Positions 21,561 to 30,118 of a DNA stretch of 64,000 bases are shown here, piece by piece. Each line of letters opens with the position of its first letter. Position 1 is the stretch's first letter. The notes under the pieces were generated by a model. The model was not told where the DNA came from and did no database searches. It was given only the letters and a program-made list of their open reading frames with translations. The stretch comes from Pantoea ananatis LMG 2665 (GTDB lineage: Bacteria > Pseudomonadota > Gammaproteobacteria > Enterobacterales > Enterobacteriaceae). The position numbers and the translations under genes are program-made. Location: positions 496,001 through 560,000 of the forward strand of contig NZ_JMJJ01000005.1 in the NCBI RefSeq assembly GCF_000710035.2, in the 5' to 3' direction.

Positions 21561-22353
21561 ACTGGCGTTGAAAGATATATTTGATGGATTCAAGAAGTAT
21601 CAGTTTTGGAGCTATATGGCATGGCAGGAGATTGTCATTCGCTATCGCAGAAGTATTTTGGGACCATTTTGGATCACTGCAAGCACAGCTATATATGTTA
21701 TTTCAATATCAACAGTATTTTCAACACTATTCAATCAAGATATAAAGCATTATTTGCTATATATGTCACTTGGTATCCTCGTTTGGAATTACATCAACCA
21801 AACCATTATTGAATCCGCCGATTCTTTCATTGCCTGCGCAGGATTTATAAAACAAATAAAAATTGAAAGAAGCGTTTTTATTTACCAATCTGTTGCAAGG
21901 AACTTTTACTTTTTCTTGCATAATGCCATTATATTGGTCATATGTTTAATTTTTTTCGACAGTACATTGACTTTCTACACCATTGGTAAGGCGTTGTTTG
22001 GATTATGTATTCTAACGTTTAATATTTTCTTTATGTCTCTAACACTCGCATGCGTATGTACACGATTCATGGACCTGCGCCAGATAGTTGCATCTATTCT
22101 GCAAATAGGTTTTTTAGTTACTCCTGTTATGTGGATACCGACTGAGTCAATGCGAACCAAAGCATATCTTTTAGAATGGAACCCTATTTATCATTTTATT
22201 GATTTTATAAGGTACTCGTTGCTACCCGCAGACTTCCCTCCGGCAGTTATGCATCCTAGCATTAAATATATATTGGTTTTTACAATTATTAATGTGATTG
22301 TCAGCTTTTATACTTTCAGCTGTTCTCGCAAGAAAATATCTTATTGGGTTTAA
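21553..22353 (+). CDS. wzm: Polysaccharide ABC exporter, membrane subunit
   Basis: This is an ABC-2-type permease of 266 residues, from the ATG at 21553 (MFKLALKDIFDGFKKYQFW). An in-frame TTG 60 bases upstream lies inside the preceding gene and was not used. The segment WQEIVIRYRRSILGPFWIT is the characteristic amphipathic entry of Wzm/KpsM proteins, and about six membrane segments follow. With Wzt it moves undecaprenyl-linked polymer across the inner membrane. Its presence, with no Wzx/Wzy in the island, indicates ABC-dependent export. Confidence 0.9.
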   Translation: MFKLALKDIFDGFKKYQFWSYMAWQEIVIRYRRSILGPFWITASTAIYVISISTVFSTLFNQDIKHYLLYMSLGILVWNYINQTIIESADSFIACAGFIKQIKIERSVFIYQSVARNFYFFLHNAIILVICLIFFDSTLTFYTIGKALFGLCILTFNIFFMSLTLACVCTRFMDLRQIVASILQIGFLVTPVMWIPTESMRTKAYLLEWNPIYHFIDFIRYSLLPADFPPAVMHPSIKYILVFTIINVIVSFYTFSCSRKKISYWV

Positions 22354-22355
22354 TC

Positions 22356-23111
22356 ATGTCCTCTTATTTGAAACTTGACAATGTTGCCGTCAGCTATCCA
22401 ATCTTTGACGTTAAATCACGTTCTCTTAAAGCAAACTTTGTGAGATTAACTACTGGAGGCGTCATATCATCAAACTCCAGACAAGTCACGGTTGATGCAT
22501 TAAAAAACATCAATTTGAAATTAGAACATGGTGATAGATTAGCCTTGATCGGCCATAATGGTGCAGGAAAATCGACTCTACTTAAAACAATGGCAGGAAT
22601 TTACGAGCCTACACAGGGTGAAATAGAAAGCAAAGGGAGCATTGCGAGCTTACTCGATATTAATTTGGGGGTTAATCCCGAATCGTCCGGCCGTGAAAAT
22701 ATTTATTCTCGTGGTATGCTTTTAGGTATGTCCAAACGCCAAATAAATGAAACAATAGATGAGATTATTGATTTCACAGATTTGGCAGATTTTATTGATC
22801 TCCCAGTAAGAACTTATTCATCGGGTATGTCAGTACGTCTTGCATTTGCTATATCGACTGCTGTGAAACCTGATATCTTATTATTAGACGAAGTCATCGG
22901 AGCGGGTGATGCTAATTTCATGGATAAAGCACGTAAACGCATCTTGAATTTGATTGAATCCGTCGGTATTTTAGTGTTCTCTTCGCACTCTGAAGCTGAT
23001 GTTAAATCATTCTGTACAAAAGGGGTTGTCTTAGATGCTGGAAAAATTGTTTTTAACGGTTCAGTTGATGATGCTTACGATTTTTATGCACACTCACGCG
23101 TAACAAGTTAA
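22356..23111 (+). CDS. wzt: Polysaccharide ABC exporter, ATPase subunit (short form)
   Basis: The 251-residue ATPase has a Walker A in LIGHNGAGKSTLL (residues 66-74), signature YSSGMSVRLAFA, and Walker B ILLLDEVIGAGD followed by the H-loop FSSHS. The N-terminus carries the extra strand VSYPIFDVKSRSLK common in Wzt/KpsT proteins. It ends soon after the ABC domain, so the C-terminal carbohydrate-binding domain of the O8/O9-type Wzt is missing. An in-frame TTG at 22344 overlaps wzm; the ATG at 22356 matches the family better. Confidence 0.92.
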   Translation: MSSYLKLDNVAVSYPIFDVKSRSLKANFVRLTTGGVISSNSRQVTVDALKNINLKLEHGDRLALIGHNGAGKSTLLKTMAGIYEPTQGEIESKGSIASLLDINLGVNPESSGRENIYSRGMLLGMSKRQINETIDEIIDFTDLADFIDLPVRTYSSGMSVRLAFAISTAVKPDILLLDEVIGAGDANFMDKARKRILNLIESVGILVFSSHSEADVKSFCTKGVVLDAGKIVFNGSVDDAYDFYAHSRVTS

Positions 23112-23130
23112 CTAAGATAAACAAAACCTG

Positions 23131-23967
23131 ATGATACATCGCAATTTTGATGAAGCAGATGCTGCTGTAATAATGTCAGTATATTATAAAGATAAACCTT
23201 TTCAGCTTTATTGCAGCCTCTGGAGCTTAGTAAATCAAACCGCTGACGGATTTGTTGTTCTGATTTTTATAGACGGTAACATTTCAAATGCATTGAAAGT
23301 AGTTGTAAATTTCTTTTTAGAAAATTTTAGTTTCATCAGAGTTATTAATTCTGATATTAACAGAGGGCTGGCAACTTCTCTCAATGAATCAATTGATCAC
23401 TTACTATACAACCATCCTAATATAGAATTTTTCTTTAGGATGGACGCTGATGACATTAGCGCATTAAAAAGAATTGACTTACAAAGATCTTTTCTTATTA
23501 AGAATGAGAATATTGATGTTTTAGGTGGGAGTTGCAAAGAATTCGGTATTTTTTATAAAACCATAATAAAATCTGGTTCCGATTTTAAAATAAAGCATAA
23601 TATTATAAAGCTTACTCCCTTTATTCACCCTACAGTTGTTTTTAGAAAAAGAGTTTTTGTTAAAGGTAAACGCTATCCGGTTAAGACACATCTTTCGGAA
23701 GATTTAGCATTTTGGCTTGACCTTGCTCTTTCAGGTTACATATTTCACAATATACCTGACATTGTCTTATTCTACAGACTCAACAACGCTACACTGCACC
23801 GCAGAACGGGGATAAAGAAGGCATATTCGGAAATGCTGTGCCGGATTAATTATATAAGGCACAGCCAAAATAACTTATTGCGAAATGTCACATATAGTTT
23901 TGCGCATTTCGCAATCAGGATAATGCCAATCGCTTTATCTAAAATTATTTACAAAATACTACGCTAG
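23131..23967 (+). CDS. Family 2-type glycosyltransferase
   Basis: The 278-residue GT-A protein has an early IMSVYYKDKPFQLYCSLWSL motif, an acidic FIDGN turn, and a clear DxD loop in FFRMDADDISALKRID. HPTVVFRK and SEDLAFWLDLALSGY form the acceptor side with the catalytic acidic residue (EDLAFW, comparable to the ED of many GT2 enzymes). It probably adds one sugar of the O-antigen repeat from a nucleotide donor at the cytoplasmic face. It follows wzt by 19 bases. Its stop codon overlaps that of the convergent minus-strand gene. Confidence 0.82.
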   Translation: MIHRNFDEADAAVIMSVYYKDKPFQLYCSLWSLVNQTADGFVVLIFIDGNISNALKVVVNFFLENFSFIRVINSDINRGLATSLNESIDHLLYNHPNIEFFFRMDADDISALKRIDLQRSFLIKNENIDVLGGSCKEFGIFYKTIIKSGSDFKIKHNIIKLTPFIHPTVVFRKRVFVKGKRYPVKTHLSEDLAFWLDLALSGYIFHNIPDIVLFYRLNNATLHRRTGIKKAYSEMLCRINYIRHSQNNLLRNVTYSFAHFAIRIMPIALSKIIYKILR

Positions 23968-24992
23968 GAAATCATTTTTTTTAACCATTCTTTAAGCTCC
24001 AATGGCATTTTTTTAATTAAAACTTGTACAATATTATTATTTAATAAAGCCATGAGGTAAATAAATTTATTTTTACTTATCCCTTTAGGTTTGTAAAAAT
24101 TGTGTATTGTAATGTTAGAATGCATTTTCTTTAGTAACTCTATCGACTCATATGTTGAGTAGCATTGCGTGTTAAAGTAACTTCTTGCGCTCTCAAATTT
24201 AGATACACGAAGACCGATATCATCCGGGTGTGCAATAATAAAATGCTCTGGAAAAACACTCTCGAATTCTGCAATAATTTTTTCAGAACAGTCATTATGA
24301 TATTTTATGGGGAATTTTTTTTCTTTCTTATAGATATAGTGCAAGGCTAACCATTGCTCAACAGCATATTTTGACCTAAAAGCCTTTTCATTTTTATTAC
24401 TTCCTACACTATGAAAATGATTTTCATACCAAATGGAGTACGAGAATGGATATTCTGGAGCGGAATAGTAATCTAAAATATCTTGTTTATATCCGAACTG
24501 AAACATATCACCAATATGAAAAGGCATCCTTTCGCTAAACCTTGGGTTTATTGAAAACACACTCGAAGTTATAATTCTTTTATTCTCAACTCCAGAGAGT
24601 TGAGGGATTTCATTTATTAAAGACCAAAGTGTTAGTACGTTGTTATTGACAATAATTTGATCAGTGCGTAATTTCATTACTAATGAGTTGGATGCAGCTT
24701 TGACTCCAGAATAAGAGCAAGCAATTTGCTTATTAATATTATTATTAACAATAGGTGAAATTAATGTTTGAGGAAATTTTAATGATGGTAACTCACCCTC
24801 ATTTTTGCATAAAATAACCTTGTTAAAGTAGTTAGTTTTATTGCAAGATTCTGCAAATGAGGTATCGTTTGTGGATAAAATGATTTCTGGATTGTCAAAA
24901 CAATCTCTCAGCATGCTGACTGTATATTTAATATCAAACTCGCTATATTGCGTACCAGCAATCACTACACTTATTTTTGATGTTTCATTCAT
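23964..24992 (-). CDS. WavE-family polysaccharide synthesis protein (putative glycosyltransferase)
   Basis: This 342-residue protein resembles the WavE family from lipopolysaccharide loci. Supporting segments are ISVVIAGTQY at the start, VMKLRTDQIIVNN (a GT-A-like R-x-D loop near residue 107), SSVFSINPRFSERMPFHIGDMFQFG, and the late IAEFESVFPEHFIIAHPDDIGL. A donor or acceptor is not known. It is transcribed against the rest of the island and overlaps the end of the preceding GT2 gene by four bases, which is unusual for an O-antigen operon and suggests a later insertion or rearrangement. Confidence 0.68.
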   Translation of the reverse strand: MNETSKISVVIAGTQYSEFDIKYTVSMLRDCFDNPEIILSTNDTSFAESCNKTNYFNKVILCKNEGELPSLKFPQTLISPIVNNNINKQIACSYSGVKAASNSLVMKLRTDQIIVNNNVLTLWSLINEIPQLSGVENKRIITSSVFSINPRFSERMPFHIGDMFQFGYKQDILDYYSAPEYPFSYSIWYENHFHSVGSNKNEKAFRSKYAVEQWLALHYIYKKEKKFPIKYHNDCSEKIIAEFESVFPEHFIIAHPDDIGLRVSKFESARSYFNTQCYSTYESIELLKKMHSNITIHNFYKPKGISKNKFIYLMALLNNNIVQVLIKKMPLELKEWLKKMIS

Positions 24993-25316
24993 ACGTTTTG
25001 CCTATAAACTTTAGTTTTGAAACGCCCTATTAACATGCATAACCACGTATATAATTCGCTTATCTTACACTTATTGAATTTAGTTGTCATATAAATACTA
25101 TCACGCTTGCACAGGAGATAATTGAAAAGGCACTGCATCTAGCTATTTCACACGTCTTTTGAAAGTTAGATATAAAATAAATAAGTTTAAAGAAAATTTT
25201 TATGATGGAAGAATTTAAACACCCTATTATTAAGTTACAGAACCGTATTAGACAAGGTACTTAAAAACTTAAGCCCCGAGAAAAGATTATATATAACTTT
25301 ATAGACAGGAAATAAA
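24993..25316. other. AT-rich divergent intergenic region
   Basis: These 324 bases separate the minus-strand WavE-like gene from the plus-strand gene at 25317 and must hold promoters for both, or at least for the minus-strand gene. ATTATATATAAC near 25285-25296 is a candidate -10 for the plus-strand gene, whose ribosome site is AGGAAAT. I see no gene or repeat here. Confidence 0.5.
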
Positions 25317-26309
25317 ATGGATAAAGAGCAAAAGGTTGCAGTATTATTATATGGCTTCTTACGGACTGCTGAAATAACTGCAGGATCATTACTAAACAAT
25401 ATAGTAATCCCTAATAATGCTGACATTTTCTATTTCGGTCCTGACTCATCTGACAGCCCCTTAAAAATACATCAAGGTATCTTGGATAAATCTGGTTTCC
25501 TTAAAATTAATCCTAAAAATGATGCTCATGAGGTTGCTGGAGGAGTTGCAACAAGATTAGAAAAAAATTACGGTCGTCACTTAACTTCTTATAAACTTCA
25601 CGACAGGAATTTTGATCATTTCAATAATGAGGCATCATTCATTGATAAAAACCAATGGCTTTTTAGTTTAAATCCTGCAAGATTTTTTAGTATGTTCTAC
25701 AATATTCACGGAGTCTTCAAGCTCATGAAAGAGTTTGAATCTCAGAACGATTTTAAATATGATAAAGTCATAATTACTCGCCCTGATCTATCATTTTACT
25801 CTAAATTTAATCTTAAAAATATTCGAGAAGGTTTTGTATATATCCCTTCAGGAGTAGACTTTTGCCAGCATACTGGGAACAGAAATCATGGATTGGCGAA
25901 AGTTCTTGCATACAGAAATCGCTCTACTGGAAAAATGATTCCTACAAACGTAGGTTTCAATGATCAGTTACTAGTATTTTCCAGAAACTCATCAGAACTT
26001 ATTGAATCTTTTTTGCCGAACTTAAAAGATTATATAACTCAGAAAGTTCCGTTGACACCAGAAACACTTCTATATTTTCATTTAGTTGCATGTGGAGGGC
26101 TTAAGGTTAAATACACTGATGACTGGCCTTACGAAATTGTAAGATCTGATGCAGGAACTATTACTACAGTAACTGACCTAATGATTCTCGATATTATAGA
26201 TCGTTATCATCCTATAGTTCAGGCTCGTATCAAGAAAAGACCAATAAAGTATCTTTTAAAGTTCGGACGTATGAGGATGAGAGCCTTAAAAAACAAATAC
26301 TTTAACTAA
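25317..26309 (+). CDS. Uncharacterised polysaccharide-locus protein, probably glycosyltransferase-like
   Basis: The 330-residue protein starts KVAVLLYGFLRTAEITAGSLLNNI, a pattern common to a group of uncharacterised GT-A-like proteins of surface polysaccharide loci. DKVIITRPDLSFYSKF near residue 155 supplies an R-x-D-type donor loop, and GFNDQLLVFSR a later acidic site. The C-terminus is basic. No defined reaction can be given. It stands apart from the main O-antigen operon, after a minus-strand gene, with its own likely promoter, and ends before a strong bidirectional terminator. Confidence 0.55.
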   Translation: MDKEQKVAVLLYGFLRTAEITAGSLLNNIVIPNNADIFYFGPDSSDSPLKIHQGILDKSGFLKINPKNDAHEVAGGVATRLEKNYGRHLTSYKLHDRNFDHFNNEASFIDKNQWLFSLNPARFFSMFYNIHGVFKLMKEFESQNDFKYDKVIITRPDLSFYSKFNLKNIREGFVYIPSGVDFCQHTGNRNHGLAKVLAYRNRSTGKMIPTNVGFNDQLLVFSRNSSELIESFLPNLKDYITQKVPLTPETLLYFHLVACGGLKVKYTDDWPYEIVRSDAGTITTVTDLMILDIIDRYHPIVQARIKKRPIKYLLKFGRMRMRALKNKYFN

Positions 26310-26514
26310 ATTACACATATGTTATCAGCAATGTAAAAACCCTCTTTTACTTATTTATTTTAACCAACTTTATTTACTCTTAATAATTTGTAATGTAAGT
26401 TTATAAATAAAAAGTAAAAAGGATTTATTAAATATAATATTTTAAATAAAATAAATAATATAAGCATTTAAATCTAATCTAAATTTCCCGAAAAATCAAA
26501 AATTCAAATTTAAA

Positions 26515-26548
26515 ACCTAAAAAAAACCCGCAAGTATGCGGGTTTTTT
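26515..26548. terminator. Bidirectional terminator between the O-antigen island and galE
   Basis: CCCGCA (26527-26532) and TGCGGG (26537-26542) form a stem with an AGTA loop. A runs precede it and six T residues follow, so it can end transcription from both the plus-strand gene at 25317 and the minus-strand galE. It lies seven bases after the galE stop. Confidence 0.88.
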
Positions 26549-26554
26549 GGGTAT

Positions 26555-27568
26555 TTAATTAAACCCTTCCGGATTCTTCGACTGCCAGTTCCACGTATCA
26601 CGCATCATCGCATCGATACCACGCGAAACCCGCCAGTCCAGTTCCTGGTTGGCCAGTGACGCATCGGCCCAGAATGCCGGAAGATCACCGTCACGACGCG
26701 GCTTGATTTCAAACGGAATGGGCTTGCCTGAGGCTTGCTCAAACGCCTTGATCATTTCCAGCACCGAGAAGCCTTTCCCACCACCCAGATTATAGGCTTT
26801 ATAGCCTTCAATTTTATCGAGGTGGTCCAGCGCTTTCAGGTGGCCTTCAGCAAGGTCAACGACATGGATGTAGTCACGCAGACAGGTGCCGTCTGGCGTA
26901 TCGTAGTCACCACCAAACACGCCGAGTTTATCCAGACGACCGATGGCAACCTGTGCAATGTAAGGCAGCAGGTTGTTAGGGATACCGGTTGGGTCTTCGC
27001 CAATCTCGCCCGACTCATGCGCACCGACCGGGTTAAAGTAACGCAGTGCAATGGTTTTGAACTTCGGCTCAGCTTTGGCGAAATCCCGAATGATAAATTC
27101 GACCATGAGCTTAGAGGTGCCATATGGGCTGGTTGTGCCGCCAATCGGTGTGGTTTCCACGTAAGGCACCGGGGCATTGGCACCATAAACAGTAGCGGAA
27201 GAACTAAAAATGAAGTTCCATACGCCCGCGTTGCGCATCTCTTCAAGCAGTACGACCGTACCGGATACGTTATTTTCGTAGTATTCCAGAGGCATACGCG
27301 TGGATTCACCCACCGCTTTAAGTGCGGCGAAGTGAATCACGGCAGAAATGCTGTGGGAGGCAAACAGGTCACGCAGGCAGGCGCGGTCAAGAACGTCGCC
27401 TTCGATAAACGTTGCTTTCTTGCCGGCGAGTTTCTCAACCCGATTGATGGCCTCACGCGAGGCATTGCACAGATTATCCAGTACCACCACATCATCACCG
27501 CGCTCAAGCAGTGCCAGCACTGTGTGGGAGCCGATATAACCTGCCCCGCCCGTTACCAAAATAGCCAT
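26555..27568 (-). CDS. galE: UDP-glucose 4-epimerase
   Basis: This is a 337-residue extended SDR enzyme. The NAD motif is ILVTGGAGYIGSHT at the start. FSSSATVYG holds the catalytic serine/threonine region and TSPYGTSKLMVE the YxxxK pair. It interconverts UDP-glucose and UDP-galactose, which supplies galactose for the exopolysaccharide. Length and motifs are complete. It lies 45 bases downstream of galF in the same direction, between the O-antigen island and the exopolysaccharide operon, as in stewartan/amylovoran loci. Confidence 0.95.
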   Translation of the reverse strand: MAILVTGGAGYIGSHTVLALLERGDDVVVLDNLCNASREAINRVEKLAGKKATFIEGDVLDRACLRDLFASHSISAVIHFAALKAVGESTRMPLEYYENNVSGTVVLLEEMRNAGVWNFIFSSSATVYGANAPVPYVETTPIGGTTSPYGTSKLMVEFIIRDFAKAEPKFKTIALRYFNPVGAHESGEIGEDPTGIPNNLLPYIAQVAIGRLDKLGVFGGDYDTPDGTCLRDYIHVVDLAEGHLKALDHLDKIEGYKAYNLGGGKGFSVLEMIKAFEQASGKPIPFEIKPRRDGDLPAFWADASLANQELDWRVSRGIDAMMRDTWNWQSKNPEGFN

Positions 27569-27613
27569 CTCTTCTCCCTTTCTGCCGCGTTAGCCGCGGC
27601 GAATGATAGTTGA

Positions 27614-28510
27614 TTACTTCGCCAGAATTTTCTCGATCGCTTCGCGGAAGTCGCGGCCCTGAGCGTTATTGCGCAGACCGTAGGAGACAAATGCCTGCAT
27701 GTAACCCATTTTACGTCCGCAGTCGAAACTGTGACCCGTCATGAGTGAGACATCGACCGTTTTCTTCTTACTCAGGCTGGCGATAGCATCCGTTAACTGA
27801 ATACGGCCCCATGCGCCCGGTTCGGTACGCTCCAGCTCAGCCCAGATATCGGCTGAAAGCACGTAGCGTCCCACCGCTGCCAGGTCTGAGTTTAACTCGG
27901 CCGGATGCTCAGGTTTCTCAACGAAGTCAGTAATCGTGCTGACATCACCTGGGTTTTCCAGCGGCTGCTCAGTCGTGATCACTGAGTATTCAGACAGATC
28001 GTAGTCGGTGAGGTGTTTTGCCAGCACCTGGCTGTGACCAGTCTCTTCAAAACGCGCAACCATCGCCGCCAGATTATATCGTAAATGGTCAGCGGTGGAA
28101 TCGTCCAACAGCACGTCAGGCAGGACAACCACAAAAGGATTGTCGCCGATCATTGGACGCGCGCAGAGAATAGAATGCCCCAGGCCCAGTGGCTGCGCCT
28201 GACGCACGTTCATGATGGTCACGCCCGGCGGGCAGATTGACTGGACTTCACTCAGCAGCTGGCGTTTAACGCGTGCTTCCAGCAGGGCTTCGAGTTCATA
28301 GGTGGTATCGAAGTGGTTTTCTACCGCATTCTTGGACGCATGGGTGACCAGCACAATCTCTTTGATCCCTGCTGCAACACACTCATCAATGATGTATTGA
28401 ATCATTGGCTTGTCCACGACAGGCAGCATCTCTTTCGGAATGGCTTTAGTCGCCGGAAGCATATGCATACCGAGACCCGCAACCGGGATTACTGCTTTAA
28501 GCTTGGTCAT
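27614..28510 (-). CDS. galF: UTP-glucose-1-phosphate uridylyltransferase subunit-like protein GalF
   Basis: The protein is 298 residues from the ATG at 28510 ([19 protein letters not shown]). A TTG twelve codons upstream gives a longer frame but matches nothing. The nucleotide loop reads [17 protein letters not shown], the GalF version, where active GalU enzymes have GLGTRMLP. The rest ([26 protein letters not shown]) is GalU-like. GalF proteins are thought to have little or no activity alone and to modulate GalU. The gene sits between galE and the exopolysaccharide operon. Confidence 0.92.
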   Translation of the reverse strand: MTKLKAVIPVAGLGMHMLPATKAIPKEMLPVVDKPMIQYIIDECVAAGIKEIVLVTHASKNAVENHFDTTYELEALLEARVKRQLLSEVQSICPPGVTIMNVRQAQPLGLGHSILCARPMIGDNPFVVVLPDVLLDDSTADHLRYNLAAMVARFEETGHSQVLAKHLTDYDLSEYSVITTEQPLENPGDVSTITDFVEKPEHPAELNSDLAAVGRYVLSADIWAELERTEPGAWGRIQLTDAIASLSKKKTVDVSLMTGHSFDCGRKMGYMQAFVSYGLRNNAQGRDFREAIEKILAK

Positions 28511-28731
28511 AGTTATTCCATCTAATGAAGTGAAGACATGCGTCAATTATGCCGGATGGACCGGAAAAGGAAGTATAATCTTTATCTGAAAAGCCGACAC
28601 TAACTCGCTGTGAAATCTTACAAATTCGGGATTTTACCTAGAGTAAACATCCCCATAAACTGAGTTAACACAAACAGTAAAGACCGGCCACATGAGCGGC
28701 AGAGAAATTGACGTCGCCGTTTTTGGTGCCA

Positions 28732-28767
28732 GCCATAAAAAGAAACGGGCGACCTAAGTCGCCCGTT
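28732..28767 (-). terminator. Rho-independent terminator of the exopolysaccharide operon
   Basis: On the minus strand AACGGGCGAC pairs with GTCGCCCGTT (28744-28767) around a four-base loop and is followed by TTTCTTTTTATGG. It starts about ten bases after the wzx stop, so galF and galE probably have their own promoter. Confidence 0.87.
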
Positions 28768-28777
28768 GTTATTGGCA

Positions 28778-30118
28778 TCACAGCCACTGTTCAAACCATT
28801 CTGGCATCACGAAAAGGTCAAAGTGATTTACCAGCAGCATCAGCCCCACAAACAGGACCGATACAGATACCCACTGTCGGGCATAAGGGATGAAGCGAAT
28901 ACCAATAACCGGCTTGATAAAGAACGGATGCGCCAGCGCTGAAATCAGTACCTGTGAGATCGACAACGTCAGCGCGACGTAAAGCACGTTTGGCCAGATA
29001 AAGGTGGTCGCAAGCACAGCCATGACGACCAGGCTGGCCACGATGTTCCAGTAGAACTCCACGTTGGTTCGGCCATTTGCCTGTGAAATGGCGCCAGTTA
29101 GTCCACCCATCGGACGCAGCATGCCAAACAGCAGCATCAGCGGGATAAGATGATAAACCTGCTCGTGAGACGCACCATACAGAATGCGTACGATGACAGG
29201 AGACAAGATACCGATAGCAAGGTACATGGCACTGCTGAAGAGCATAATCACCAGCGTGCCTTTCAGGAACAGCTTCTTCAACTGCTCGGGATCCTGCTGT
29301 TTTTCCGCGAAGCGCGGTAGCGCCAGACGGTTAATCACCGGCGAAACCAACTTCAGGGGCTGCAGTACCAGCTCTTTCGCCAGAGAATAGACGCCGAGCA
29401 TTTCTGCCCCCATCACTTTACCTACCACCAGCGCATCGGCCTGAGTACGAAGCTGGTTAATGGTCTGCGAACCCAGTTGATAGATACCGTAACGAATCGC
29501 ACTAAAGAAAGTCTGTTTATCGAACTCCCATGTGGGACGCCATGACTTCTCACCCAGCGCGATCATGCACAGGATGCGGGTAAAGGCGTTAATAAACAGC
29601 CCCAGAATCGCGGCGGCCACCGTCAGCGAGGTAAACTCCAGCATCGCCACCACGCACAGGAAGGCAAACAGTTTGGTGCCCATTTCGATCTTCGCCAGCG
29701 ACACCATGCGTTTGGTTTTAATGTAGTGGGCCTGATATTGCGAAAGATGCCCCAGCACCAGAAAGTTCAGGCTCGTCAGCATAATCAACCCTACCAGTTC
29801 CGGCAGATGATAGAACCAGGCAACAGGCCAGGCAATCAGCAGCATGACAACGCCGGTACATAAGCTGAGCGAGACGTTGACCCAATAGATGGTGCTCTGT
29901 TCGCGTCGGGTAATATTCTGGCGATGGACCAGATAACTGCTCATGCCCATGTCCTGCAGCACGCCCGCCACCGCTAAAATAGCGTTGATGATCGCCAACA
30001 GCCCCAGCTCATGGGTTTCGAGTTTACGGGCGAGAATACTCAGTTGAGCAACCTGTAATACAGCAGAGAAACAGGTACTGCCAAACAACCAAATCGCCTG
30101 TGACTTTATTCCACTCAA
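28778..30118 (-). CDS. wzx: Polysaccharide flippase of the MOP/Wzx type
   Basis: The protein has 446 residues and many hydrophobic segments (about 12), starting MSGIKSQAIWLFGSTCFSAVLQVAQ, as in the AmsL/WzxC group of enterobacterial exopolysaccharide flippases. It would move the lipid-linked repeat unit to the periplasmic face for Wzy. The only sensible start is a TTG at 30118 in the overlap TTTGAG with the preceding glycosyltransferase stop, so translation is probably coupled. It is the last gene of the operon; a terminator follows. Confidence 0.88.
   Translation of the reverse strand: MSGIKSQAIWLFGSTCFSAVLQVAQLSILARKLETHELGLLAIINAILAVAGVLQDMGMSSYLVHRQNITRREQSTIYWVNVSLSLCTGVVMLLIAWPVAWFYHLPELVGLIMLTSLNFLVLGHLSQYQAHYIKTKRMVSLAKIEMGTKLFAFLCVVAMLEFTSLTVAAAILGLFINAFTRILCMIALGEKSWRPTWEFDKQTFFSAIRYGIYQLGSQTINQLRTQADALVVGKVMGAEMLGVYSLAKELVLQPLKLVSPVINRLALPRFAEKQQDPEQLKKLFLKGTLVIMLFSSAMYLAIGILSPVIVRILYGASHEQVYHLIPLMLLFGMLRPMGGLTGAISQANGRTNVEFYWNIVASLVVMAVLATTFIWPNVLYVALTLSISQVLISALAHPFFIKPVIGIRFIPYARQWVSVSVLFVGLMLLVNHFDLFVMPEWFEQWL

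Noticed and set aside
26735-27613. Plus-strand open frame of 292 codons opposite galE
   Set aside because: Shadow of galE; no recognisable motifs and galE fully explains the sequence.
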